Assembly: GCF_905220975.1 (NCBI RefSeq) | Contig: NZ_CAJNBK010000007.1 | Location: 124,001 to 188,000, forward strand | From: Paraburkholderia haematera | GTDB taxonomy: Bacteria > Pseudomonadota > Gammaproteobacteria > Burkholderiales > Burkholderiaceae | Direction of reading: 5' to 3' | DNA length: 64,000 bases | Shown here: in pieces, positions 35,260 to 42,953 of the stretch | Layout of the letters: every line of letters begins with the position of its first letter | Position numbering within the stretch: position 1 is the stretch's first letter | Made by a program: the position numbers and the translations under genes | Notes under the pieces: generated by a model | Databases searched by the model: none | What the model saw: only the letters and a program-made list of their open reading frames with translations | Told to the model about the DNA's origin: nothing

Positions 35260-36273
35260 ATGTCTATGCCAATGAGAGCACCACCAGCACTACTCGCGCT
35301 CGCGCTCGCGGCCACCATAACGTCAACCTGTTTATCGATAGTCGCCGGATGGCAGCGGGGCGGGTTACTTACGGAGCGTGTGCTCCTGGTTTGCGTGGGC
35401 GTCGTGCTGGTCGTCGCCGCTCATTTGCTCCCTGCATTGTGCCGCCCGCATGATTGGCGGATTCGGGTGCTCGGCCTAGTGCTTTGGAGTGCCTGCATGA
35501 CGGCAACCTGTTACGGCCACGCGGTGTTTTTCGTCATGGCTCAGAAACATGCCGGCGAGGTCCGCGCGGCGGCCGTCCCGGTAATCTCAGCTCCTAGTCG
35601 TAATCTGGCAGAGATCGCGAGTGACCGCGCCGGCGCCGTTGCCCGACTGGCCCGCGTGACCGAGCGTCGATGCGGCGGCCAATGCGCAGCGGTTCGTATG
35701 GAACGCGCAACTCTTAATGCGCAACTCGTCGCACTCGACGCCGAGTCGGCCGAAGTGACGCGTCGCGAATTGACGCTCGAGCGTGCGGACGCAGCGCGCA
35801 CGACGGCGAAAGCTGATCCGGTTGCAGGGTTGTTGACCGCGTTCGGCGTATCCACCAGCCGGGTCGATCTGATAGTCGGTATGGCGTTCGCCGTCGTGCT
35901 TGAGGGCATTGCCTGCTTCTGCTGGTTGCTGGCGCTCAGGTTTTCCGACCGGCCCTTTGCGGTAGTCACGCCCGAGCAGGAAGTTAGTCATGGACTGCCA
36001 GTCACGCCGGTAACGCCGGCGAGTAATGCCGTCGCGCCAGTCGGTAACGATGCGACCGGACCGGAGAAGACATCCAGCTCACGGGCTTCTGAGAAGGTGG
36101 CTGACGTGACCAACGTCCTGACCGCGATCCATGACGGAACGCTGCGCGGCACGGTAATAGAGATTCGGAAGCACCTCGGATGCTCCCAAGCGAAAGCGGC
36201 AGCCGTTCGCAGAGAGATTGCGCAGCACACGAAGTCCATTAGCTCCGTGACTGACGCAATAAGCCGATCCTGA
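35260..36273 (+). CDS. Phage membrane protein with C-terminal helix-turn-helix-like segment
   Basis: 337 aa from the ATG at 35260 (GGGGAG about 10 bases upstream). Four predicted membrane helices: three in residues ~7-100, and a fourth near 205-230 after a ~100-residue soluble helical segment rich in Ala/Arg/Glu. The cytoplasmic C-terminal ~95 residues end in a winged-helix-like stretch (VLTAIHDGTLRGTVIEIRKHLGCSQAKAAAVRREI). I do not recognise a named family. Being the last gene of the early operon, it may tether replication or regulation to the membrane; that is inference. Confidence 0.55.
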   Translation: MSMPMRAPPALLALALAATITSTCLSIVAGWQRGGLLTERVLLVCVGVVLVVAAHLLPALCRPHDWRIRVLGLVLWSACMTATCYGHAVFFVMAQKHAGEVRAAAVPVISAPSRNLAEIASDRAGAVARLARVTERRCGGQCAAVRMERATLNAQLVALDAESAEVTRRELTLERADAARTTAKADPVAGLLTAFGVSTSRVDLIVGMAFAVVLEGIACFCWLLALRFSDRPFAVVTPEQEVSHGLPVTPVTPASNAVAPVGNDATGPEKTSSSRASEKVADVTNVLTAIHDGTLRGTVIEIRKHLGCSQAKAAAVRREIAQHTKSISSVTDAISRS

Positions 36274-36361
36274 GAGATACGGCATGCAGGTTCGTCGCGG
36301 CCGCACATCGAGGCCTACGTCACTGCCTTCGCCGGCCACGATCGTGCGCTGTAATTCGATG

Positions 36362-37150
36362 TTAGCGCGGTCTGCGCTTATGGTCTTGGCGTTTGTTTAG
36401 AACCTTTGCATTTGAGTCTAAATAAGGGAATCGATTTGTCGACATCAATATAGATTGGGCTTCAAGCGTACCGTCATCTGTATATTTCTCGCCTTTTTTG
36501 TACGGAGTGATTTTAAATGACAACTTGTCCTTGAACCCTAATGCCGTCTTGGTTGCAACAATTCGACACCGCTTGTCTGCAGGGTTTTTAACGGTCGCGA
36601 GATGATTCGCCCTTATTTTTCGGTGAATGACTTCACACAACCGACCCATGTATGGTTTGTTTCGAAGGTGATCGCATTTAGAGTAATTCTGCCCGCAGAT
36701 TGAGCATTCGAGATATCCAGATGTAAATCCGGCGCTCAAGAACGTTTGCGGAGGAAAAATTATCGACTCAATTTCTTCAAGTCGCTTCATTTTCGCGTTC
36801 AAGTTACCAAATCCAATGTGTGATCGAGCTGCGTCAGCGATCCCCATTTGCGCCGCAACCAATTGCTCCCACGCTTTATTTGGGTCGTCTTTTTTCAAAA
36901 AAATCCACATTCGCAGTTCGCACAATATCGCTCCAATCGCACACTCGAAGCCAAGAAACAAGTTTGCATCGGACTCGCTACCGTGGGTGATCGCCTGATG
37001 CTTGAACGACGTCGCCTCGTGCAGTAGATCTTCCAAGGCGTCGCAGCGTTCTCGTTGTTTAACAGTCATCCTTGCAGGCGAAAGATAGGCCTCACTCTCG
37101 GTAATTGCTACATTGAATTTGTCAATTATGGACTGCAAAGTTAATGTCAT
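36362..37150 (-). CDS. Unrecognised protein with cysteine/histidine cluster (cargo operon, gene 2)
   Basis: 262 aa. Residues ~1-130 are helical and charged. A probable zinc site follows: Cys149 and Cys152 (CSICGQNY), Cys159-x-His161 and Cys172 (YMGRLC). The C-terminal ~80 residues are basic with beta-like character and end KRQDHKRRPR. The start ATG overlaps the stop of the gene at 37150-37632 by one base (TAATG), so the two are made together. The DNA is visibly AT-richer than the rest of the prophage, which points to recent acquisition. Function unknown. Confidence 0.6.
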   Translation of the reverse strand: MTLTLQSIIDKFNVAITESEAYLSPARMTVKQRERCDALEDLLHEATSFKHQAITHGSESDANLFLGFECAIGAILCELRMWIFLKKDDPNKAWEQLVAAQMGIADAARSHIGFGNLNAKMKRLEEIESIIFPPQTFLSAGFTSGYLECSICGQNYSKCDHLRNKPYMGRLCEVIHRKIRANHLATVKNPADKRCRIVATKTALGFKDKLSFKITPYKKGEKYTDDGTLEAQSILMSTNRFPYLDSNAKVLNKRQDHKRRPR

Positions 37151-37632
37151 TATTTAAGCCTCTCTACAACCGCGACGACCGAATTTAAATTTTCCGGTGA
37201 CCCTTCATAGGCAATTTTCTTGTAAGATCCGTCTGCGGATTCAATAACAATATTTAAAGATACCTTCCCCTGACTGCCGCCTTTAAAAAGGTCCGAGAGA
37301 TAGTTGGTCAGTAGGCCAAGAATTACTGTAGTGAGATTGGGGTCTTGTGTTAAAAGACTTGCAGAGAACAAAAGGGTCGGTCCAAACCACTCGTAGCTGT
37401 AGTTTTGGATGTAAGGCGGTTGATGTTCATCATCAAATAATTCGGTGTAAGGTATTTTGTTGATACGGAGCAGCGTTCGAACAGTATCTGCTTCGGTCTG
37501 CTGGAGCAATTGGTCAACCGATTTCGCATCGTCCAAATTATCTGGCAGCAGCGATAGTCCATTGACTTTACCAAGACCGAGGCTTTCGAGCTTTTTGGAG
37601 ACTGAAGCGACGTCGGTTATCTGAATACTCAT
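37150..37632 (-). CDS. Unrecognised 160-aa protein (cargo operon, gene 1)
   Basis: N-terminal ~60 residues are helical and acidic. A hydrophobic helix pair lies at about residues 85-118 (FGPTLLFSASLLTQDPNLTTVILGLLTNYLSDLF). The C-terminal beta-rich end (KVSLNIVIESADGSYKKIAYEGSPENLNSVVAVVERL) resembles small effector-associated or EAD-like adaptor tails in general style, but I cannot assign a family. AT-rich codon use like its partner. It is divergent from the Pycsar pair, sharing the 37633-37878 promoter region. Confidence 0.6.
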   Translation of the reverse strand: MSIQITDVASVSKKLESLGLGKVNGLSLLPDNLDDAKSVDQLLQQTEADTVRTLLRINKIPYTELFDDEHQPPYIQNYSYEWFGPTLLFSASLLTQDPNLTTVILGLLTNYLSDLFKGGSQGKVSLNIVIESADGSYKKIAYEGSPENLNSVVAVVERLK

Positions 37633-37878
37633 CTACGTCATCCTGTTTAAATAGCTGGTTGTGGGTTGGGTAGCCGCCAAAATTCAGAATCAAGTCGTTC
37701 GCGCCCCATGATGCATGCGGGAAGGTAGCACGGTCCAATGGTTGGAGGTACTGGATCGCCTACAGACCTGTGCGCACCGTCCCTAACTGGTTGGCACGAT
37801 GCGTTTTCGGTTGGTCCCAACTAAATATGGAACAAAGGGAGTAGGATGCTCTACATATGGTAGGGGTGAGCAGATCCG
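37633..37878. promoter_or_regulatory. Divergent promoter region between two cargo operons
   Basis: 246 bp between the leftward unknown operon and the rightward Pycsar operon. AT-rich patches near each start (TTTAAATAG at 37646-37654; TAAATATGG near 37822) could be -10 elements. No operator is recognised. Confidence 0.4.
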
Positions 37879-38388
37879 ATGAACGACGCAGAGCAGGTAA
37901 AGACCTTCCAAGCGATGGCGGAAGTTTCCAGAAAATGGGTTACGACCCTTGATGCTAAGGCGGGCTTTTTGGTCGCCATCAATGGGGCATTGCTCGGGTT
38001 TGTTTTTTCGAGCGCGAAGCTTACGGATTGCCCTTTGCACTGGGTAAGAGTACCCGCGTATGTTGCTGCGGCCCTCGCTTTGGCGTCACTTCTGCTGGCT
38101 GCAACCGTCGTATTTCCGCGAATCAAGCTCGACGTTAGTCCGTCAGTCGGGGCAGTCACTTTCTTTGCCTACGTTGCGAGCAAATATGCCGAGCCTGACG
38201 GCAAACGGTTTGTTGTTGATGTATTTGCCATGAGCGATCGTGATTTGGCACGCGAAGCGCTCGAACAACATCACGCTATCAGTCACGTGGCCATGATCAA
38301 GAACACTCGGGTTACGCACGCTTCGACCTGCTGGCTCGGGGCGCTTATCTTCACCGTCGGAGCAGTACTCATTAAAGCAGCGGGGTGA
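37879..38388 (+). CDS. pycTM: Pycsar membrane effector (PycTM-like)
   Basis: 169 aa, preceded by GGGGTGAG. Three hydrophobic helices: about residues 28-48 (AGFLVAINGALLGFVFSSA), 57-80, and a C-terminal one at 146-166. The family hallmark is the first helix with its preceding DAKAGFL and internal NGALL, as in PycTM (formerly DUF5706). Known PycTM proteins sense cyclic pyrimidine nucleotides and impair the inner membrane, stopping growth of phage-infected cells. The loop between helices 2 and 3 (~65 aa) would be the cytosolic ligand-sensing part. The stop overlaps the cyclase start region, so the pair is co-translated. Confidence 0.82.
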   Translation: MNDAEQVKTFQAMAEVSRKWVTTLDAKAGFLVAINGALLGFVFSSAKLTDCPLHWVRVPAYVAAALALASLLLAATVVFPRIKLDVSPSVGAVTFFAYVASKYAEPDGKRFVVDVFAMSDRDLAREALEQHHAISHVAMIKNTRVTHASTCWLGALIFTVGAVLIKAAG

Positions 38389-38390
38389 GA

Positions 38391-39233
38391 ATGGAAAGCA
38401 ACTGGCGCAACTATACGTCCGACGACAGCGATGATCGGCTCCAGGAGATTCTTGACGCTCCGGCTGGCTCTTATGAAGAACTGGACTACATTCCCGATCG
38501 TGCGCGCCTTACTTACAGGAACGGTTTCTACGTCAACTGCACTGCAGTATTCATTGACATTCGAGGAAGTTCCAAGCTACCCGCGTTGCACACCACCCCG
38601 GTGCTAGGGAAGATTTACCGCGCGTACATTAGTGAGTGCGTGGCGTTGCTGAATACATTTCGGCAGTGCAAGGAAATCTTTATCGCCGGAGACTGCGTGA
38701 GCGGAATCTTCGATACGCCTCTGAATGAGGACGTGGGGGCAGCCTTGCTGGCCGCGGGATCGCTGAATTCGCTGATTGCCCATCTCAACTACCGTCTCGA
38801 AAAAAAGGGATATGCCGCAATCAGTTGCGGCATCGGAGTTTCGTACGGTCGCGCGTTAATGTTGAAATCTGGTTACAACGGTTCCGGGGTAAATGACGTA
38901 GTTTGGATGGGGAACGTCGTCAATGATGCGTCGAATTTGTGCCATCAGGGCAACAAAGGCGGACGGAGTCCGGTTCAGGTAGCGACCACTGTTTATCAGA
39001 AGCAAGAAAAGCGGGTAAAAAACTTCCTGATGCCAGTTGGTGGAAATCTACTCTATCCAGCTGGCATAACGCATTACGAAGGCGACATCTGCAACATCGG
39101 GATGCGCGAATGGCTTAACAACAAGAAAGCGGCCATACCACTTAACGGTTTGCTGTCGTTGATGTCAGGCCAAGATGCATTCGCGAACCTAATTAGCTCG
39201 CCACCCAAAACGAAAAAAGTCAACTGGATTTGA
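38391..39233 (+). CDS. pycC: Class III nucleotide cyclase, Pycsar pyrimidine cyclase (PycC-like)
   Basis: 280 aa from the ATG at 38391; a GTG at 38385 overlapping the effector stop is an alternative. One cyclase homology domain. The metal-binding aspartates are Asp56 in VFIDIRGSS and Asp101 in IAGDCVSGIFDT. GIGVSYGRALM (147-157) and VWMGNVVNDASNLC (171-184) form the dimer/active-site region. The preceding RARLTYRNGFYV is typical of PycC. Known PycC enzymes make cCMP or cUMP on phage infection. There is no membrane, HAMP or sensor domain and the partner is a PycTM effector, which argues against an ordinary adenylate cyclase. The base specificity cannot be read with certainty. Confidence 0.87.
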   Translation: MESNWRNYTSDDSDDRLQEILDAPAGSYEELDYIPDRARLTYRNGFYVNCTAVFIDIRGSSKLPALHTTPVLGKIYRAYISECVALLNTFRQCKEIFIAGDCVSGIFDTPLNEDVGAALLAAGSLNSLIAHLNYRLEKKGYAAISCGIGVSYGRALMLKSGYNGSGVNDVVWMGNVVNDASNLCHQGNKGGRSPVQVATTVYQKQEKRVKNFLMPVGGNLLYPAGITHYEGDICNIGMREWLNNKKAAIPLNGLLSLMSGQDAFANLISSPPKTKKVNWI

Positions 39234-39421
39234 CTCCCGTGCAGCGCGGCGTAATACGGCGCTGCCGGTGCGAAAGTGCCTCGATGATTTCCGTGCTCGC
39301 CCAAATCTAACCCAATATGCGACGCGCTGAAAACAATCTACCAGAGTACGTGCACTGCGGAAACCCGGAGTGTCCGCGACGGTTGCGACTCCTCGATTAC
39401 AGTTAGGAAAAGGCACCTTCG

Positions 39422-40669
39422 ATGCACATCATCCAGCCATTGCTCGAGAAGCAGCTCAAAGAGATTCCCCGTCTCATAATGAGCAATTCCATTAAAGAGA
39501 AGCTTCTCGCGGCCGGCGTCGATCCAAGCGAGACGCTTGTGGATCAACTTGTCGAACATTCGTTCAGCGGAAATACAGAACCGTTTACGTGGGACGACGG
39601 GGAGCAAACCGAAAGCATGGGTACAAAGAACGTTACTCTGTCATTCTCAGACGAGGACGTCGCCAATGTTGAAGAGACCTGTGCTCGCTTCCTCGAAAAC
39701 ATTCCCACGATGATCGAGGAGGTATCAGGTGATATTGCCAAATCCCTTCTCAAGACGTTAAAGAAAAACTGGAAAGAGGAATATTCCCTTCAGATTCGCG
39801 ACGAAAAAGGTTTCCGACGGCGCCTGGAAAAACGCTGGGGCAAAGCACTAGGAAAGTTGCGAATGCTCCTGACAATATCCATAGAACAGGCTTCAGAAGC
39901 GGCCAAGACGGAATCTCCCGACCGTTCGCAGTCGCGCGACGTGCTACATCGTTTGCACGTAAGGGCATGTCAAGTTACTCGGGAGATCATCACCCTGATG
40001 GAAAACGGCTTTGCCGATGGAGCTATGGCACGGTGGCGAACACTTCACGAGATTAGCGTCGTCACCGTCCTTTTGGTCGAACACGGCGAGCCGCTAGCGG
40101 AACGTTACGTGGCGCACAGAGCGATCGAAGCGAAAGCTGGAAAGGATCAATTTTTGCTCTGCTATGAACAATTGGGTTACGCGCCGTTAGACCCCGACGA
40201 ATGCCGAGAAATCGACGAAGCCTATGATCGCGCCATAGCGAAATTCGGGAAAGAGTTCCGGACGCCGTACGGCTGGGCATTTGGTTTTGTGCAAAAGAAC
40301 TCGCGCGGCGTCGTAGGCCTAGGAGAGTTGGAAGCCGCGGCGGGCCGATCTGCGCTAGCGTCTCATTACAAACTTGCTAGTCATAATGTTCACGCTGGAC
40401 CGCATGCGCTGTTTTTTCGCCTTGGTTTGATGGGCGAGCCAGGTTTGCTTGCGGGGGCTAGCAACGCTGGACTCATGGAGCCTGGACAAAATACCGCGGT
40501 CAGTCTTGCGCTGATATCGATTCTTCTCGCTAACGACCGCGACACGTTGGACGGCGTGGTCACGATGAAGCTCGTGCAAATACTCAAATACGAAATCGGC
40601 GAAGAATTTGCCAAGGCCGAACGCAAACTCCAAGAGGATCATGCACGCTATACCGGAGAGGCCGGATGA
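39422..40669 (+). CDS. DUF5677-domain protein, 415 aa
   Basis: N-terminal ~150 residues are helical and charged. The C-terminal ~260 residues match the DUF5677 pattern: a long helix with REIITLMENGFADGAMARWRTLHEISVV, then ERYVAHRAIEAK and a His-containing SHYKLASHNVHAGPHAL. All-helical, cytosolic, unknown function. It sits between the Pycsar pair and the putative cos site, with a ~190-bp gap before it, so it is probably a separate cargo gene. A second DUF5677-like gene lies across cos at 42091. Confidence 0.65.
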   Translation: MHIIQPLLEKQLKEIPRLIMSNSIKEKLLAAGVDPSETLVDQLVEHSFSGNTEPFTWDDGEQTESMGTKNVTLSFSDEDVANVEETCARFLENIPTMIEEVSGDIAKSLLKTLKKNWKEEYSLQIRDEKGFRRRLEKRWGKALGKLRMLLTISIEQASEAAKTESPDRSQSRDVLHRLHVRACQVTREIITLMENGFADGAMARWRTLHEISVVTVLLVEHGEPLAERYVAHRAIEAKAGKDQFLLCYEQLGYAPLDPDECREIDEAYDRAIAKFGKEFRTPYGWAFGFVQKNSRGVVGLGELEAAAGRSALASHYKLASHNVHAGPHALFFRLGLMGEPGLLAGASNAGLMEPGQNTAVSLALISILLANDRDTLDGVVTMKLVQILKYEIGEEFAKAERKLQEDHARYTGEAG

Positions 40670-41171
40670 TTGTGGCGCGACGGCATCTAGTCTCAAAACA
40701 CTCAACATGAGCAACACACGGTGAAACGCATTCGAAGCCAGCGCTGCAACCGACGGAAACTCCTGCTGCACGCATCAAATTGCATCACTCGGCCGGCCTC
40801 GAAATCCCCCCGAACCCGGCACAAGCTGGCACTACACCGGCCGGCGGCCTAATGCATCACAACCGGCCACCCAAGAGGAGGGCAGGCGGGGAGGGGGACT
40901 GCGATCTTGCAGCAACGGCGGCTGACTCGGCCTCTGCAGCCTTCCGGCGGCATCGGACCGTCCTTGGTGGCTTCCCCGAGCCCATTCAAGCCCGTTGCAA
41001 GCCCGCAAAACGCACCCGCGAGCCACCGCCGAACGACCCTTACCCTCTTGTCGGCGCTATTTAGCTTTGAACTGTGCAAGCATATGGCGCAGGGCTTTGT
41101 GTCGAGTATGCTCACGTAAGGATGAACTGCGCGTTCGACTAACTCTGAACTTTCTGATTGCCATTCCACTG
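40670..41171. other. Non-coding GC-rich segment with putative cos site
   Basis: About 500 bp without a convincing gene. At 40881-40905 the sequence GGCAGGCGGGGAGGGGGACT, continuing TGCG-like, resembles the P2/186 cohesive end GGCGAGGCGGGGAAAGCAC and its flank ACTGCG. The location between the cargo genes and the portal gene is where P2 has cos. Repeated CCGGCC blocks at 40788-40870 may be terminase-binding sequences. Assignment rests on recalled P2 cos sequence and on position. Confidence 0.5.
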
Positions 41172-41975
41172 ATGACCGCCCGCAACTTCACGACGTTTTA
41201 TCTTGCAAAGGTAGACCTTCCGGTTGTACTTGAACCGCACAAGTTCTACGTTTCGGAAGCGAGAAAGAGATTACTGGCGCAGTTCAGTGATATCGAGCGC
41301 GAGGCGCAGGAAGCAGAGGCGGAACATTTGGAAACGTCCGGACGGAATTTTGATCCGGATCGAGACGATCCCGCAGACGCGTACGAGGATGCATATCAAA
41401 AGGGCGTGTCCCGCTGGATGGCACTCACCGAGATGCAGAACACGATCACACTCGCACTAACCGCTGGGATGTTTCACCAGTTTGACAAAGCCTTACGTGA
41501 CAAGGCAGTCCGGGAATTCAGTCACTGGCTTGATAGAGAGAAAATTGGTCCAATTATTTGGGATCTTGGCTTTCCTCGATTAATGGAACTGCTTGAATGG
41601 CTTGGCATGGAAATCGTGGAAAAAGACTTCTTCAGGAAGCTTGATGCCTGCCGACAGGTTGTGAACGTCTACAAGCACGGCGATGGAAACGCGCACCGCG
41701 ATTTGTCGTCCAAGTTCCCTGAGTACTACGGTCGCTTCAAGGAAGAAGACCTACCGTGGTTCCGCGCCCGTCACGAGGACTTGACGGTGAGTGAAGCGCA
41801 GTTCGTTGAATTTTCCGACGCTATTACTGCCTTCTGGTTAAATATTCCAGAGTACAGCTTTTGGTCTCAGTCGAGAGAGGCGCCAACGTGGCTGGGGCTA
41901 GAAATCAAAAAGCAAGAAAAACGGCTCGACAAAATGAACTCTACGTTGCCCGCGCGTGGTGGTCGAATCGACTAA
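41172..41975 (+). CDS. Unrecognised helical protein, 267 aa
   Basis: The ATG at 41172 is chosen because the sequence upstream is Arg-rich and unlike the rest. Mostly alpha-helical and soluble: an acidic linker at 45-75, then helices with SRWMALTEMQNTITLALTAGMFHQFDKALRDKAV. CRQVVNVYKHGDGNAH (160-175) recalls the N-x2-KH-G feature of HEPN-like and Abi-like proteins, but the exact RNase signature is not met. It lies between cos and the portal gene, where other P2 relatives have little, so it is cargo. Function unknown. Confidence 0.55.
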   Translation: MTARNFTTFYLAKVDLPVVLEPHKFYVSEARKRLLAQFSDIEREAQEAEAEHLETSGRNFDPDRDDPADAYEDAYQKGVSRWMALTEMQNTITLALTAGMFHQFDKALRDKAVREFSHWLDREKIGPIIWDLGFPRLMELLEWLGMEIVEKDFFRKLDACRQVVNVYKHGDGNAHRDLSSKFPEYYGRFKEEDLPWFRARHEDLTVSEAQFVEFSDAITAFWLNIPEYSFWSQSREAPTWLGLEIKKQEKRLDKMNSTLPARGGRID

Positions 41976-42090
41976 TTGCGCGCGAGGCTGACTATCACGA
42001 TCTGAGGCCACTTTAAGACCTGGATTTCTGCGACGGTGTGCCGGCATCTGCCCGGTGGCGAACCATTTCCAAGCTAGGATTGCTGAGACG

Positions 42091-42918
42091 ATGAACGCAT
42101 CAAATCCGATTGACTACCAGGTGCCGCCTGGCTGGGGAGATGACCCGCTGTCCGAGTTCCAGTGGGCCGGGATGAAAAACGAGTTCGCGAGTTTCGTCCA
42201 CGCTCCGGGGTGGCGGAATGCTCTGAGCGCGATAGCCGAAGATCTTTCAAAATGCTCGGCTTACGCTATTTCCGGCGCCTTCGAAGTTGATGACCCTGCG
42301 GCTGGTTTTCTATTCATGACTGCCCATAACCATTTCCTGGCTTCGGCACGTCTTGTCTCGTCAGGGCAATGTTTGTCAGCTTATGCAACCGGGCGTGCTG
42401 CGGTGGAATCGGCTTTGTATGGATGGTATCTGGCGGGAAAACCGGACGCTTGTCAGCGCTGGCACGACAAACCCAAGACGCGGGGCGAACGGAAGAAGTG
42501 GGATCAGGAATTTAGATTCTCAGCGCTCTCTGACGCGCTTTCAATGATCAGCGAGGATGCATCGAAGTGGGCGAAAGAGATGCATCAAACGGCGATTGAT
42601 TTCGGAGCCCATCCGAATAAGGAAGCGCTCTATTCCAACATGAGGCTTGAGACGACCATGGAAGGCAGGCGGTTGACGATGGAGTTTCTTCATACGTCGC
42701 GGGCGGCCTCACTCTCTGCGACCAAGTTCGTAATAGAGACCGGGATGTTCGTCGTTACTCTGTTCGGTAGAGCCTACCCTGACGCTGATCGGTTCCACGG
42801 ACTGGTGAAAGCGGCGTCCCGTCACGCAGAAGCTCTGCGCGCCCTAGTGGCTGAGTATGCACAGGTCGTCAAGGATGACGTGCAGGGCCTTAGCGCACCC
42901 CATGACGGTATTCCATAG
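42091..42918 (+). CDS. DUF5677-like protein, 275 aa
   Basis: From the ATG at 42091 (AGGA 11 bases upstream); a GTG at 42055 is possible. Helical and soluble. AYATGRAAVESALYGWYLAGKPDACQRWHDKPKTRGERKKW and FGAHPNKEALYSN follow the DUF5677-type pattern seen more fully in the gene at 39422. It converges on the portal gene, 35 bp away. Likely an accessory gene; function unknown. Confidence 0.55.
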   Translation: MNASNPIDYQVPPGWGDDPLSEFQWAGMKNEFASFVHAPGWRNALSAIAEDLSKCSAYAISGAFEVDDPAAGFLFMTAHNHFLASARLVSSGQCLSAYATGRAAVESALYGWYLAGKPDACQRWHDKPKTRGERKKWDQEFRFSALSDALSMISEDASKWAKEMHQTAIDFGAHPNKEALYSNMRLETTMEGRRLTMEFLHTSRAASLSATKFVIETGMFVVTLFGRAYPDADRFHGLVKAASRHAEALRALVAEYAQVVKDDVQGLSAPHDGIP

Positions 42919-42953
42919 GGGCGCCAACTTGGGCTGAAGTTACCCCGGGATGC

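Noticed and set aside
38391..39233. Reading the cyclase as a host adenylate cyclase
   Set aside because: No sensor, HAMP or membrane domain, a phage-cargo location, and translational overlap with a PycTM-like effector all fit Pycsar better.
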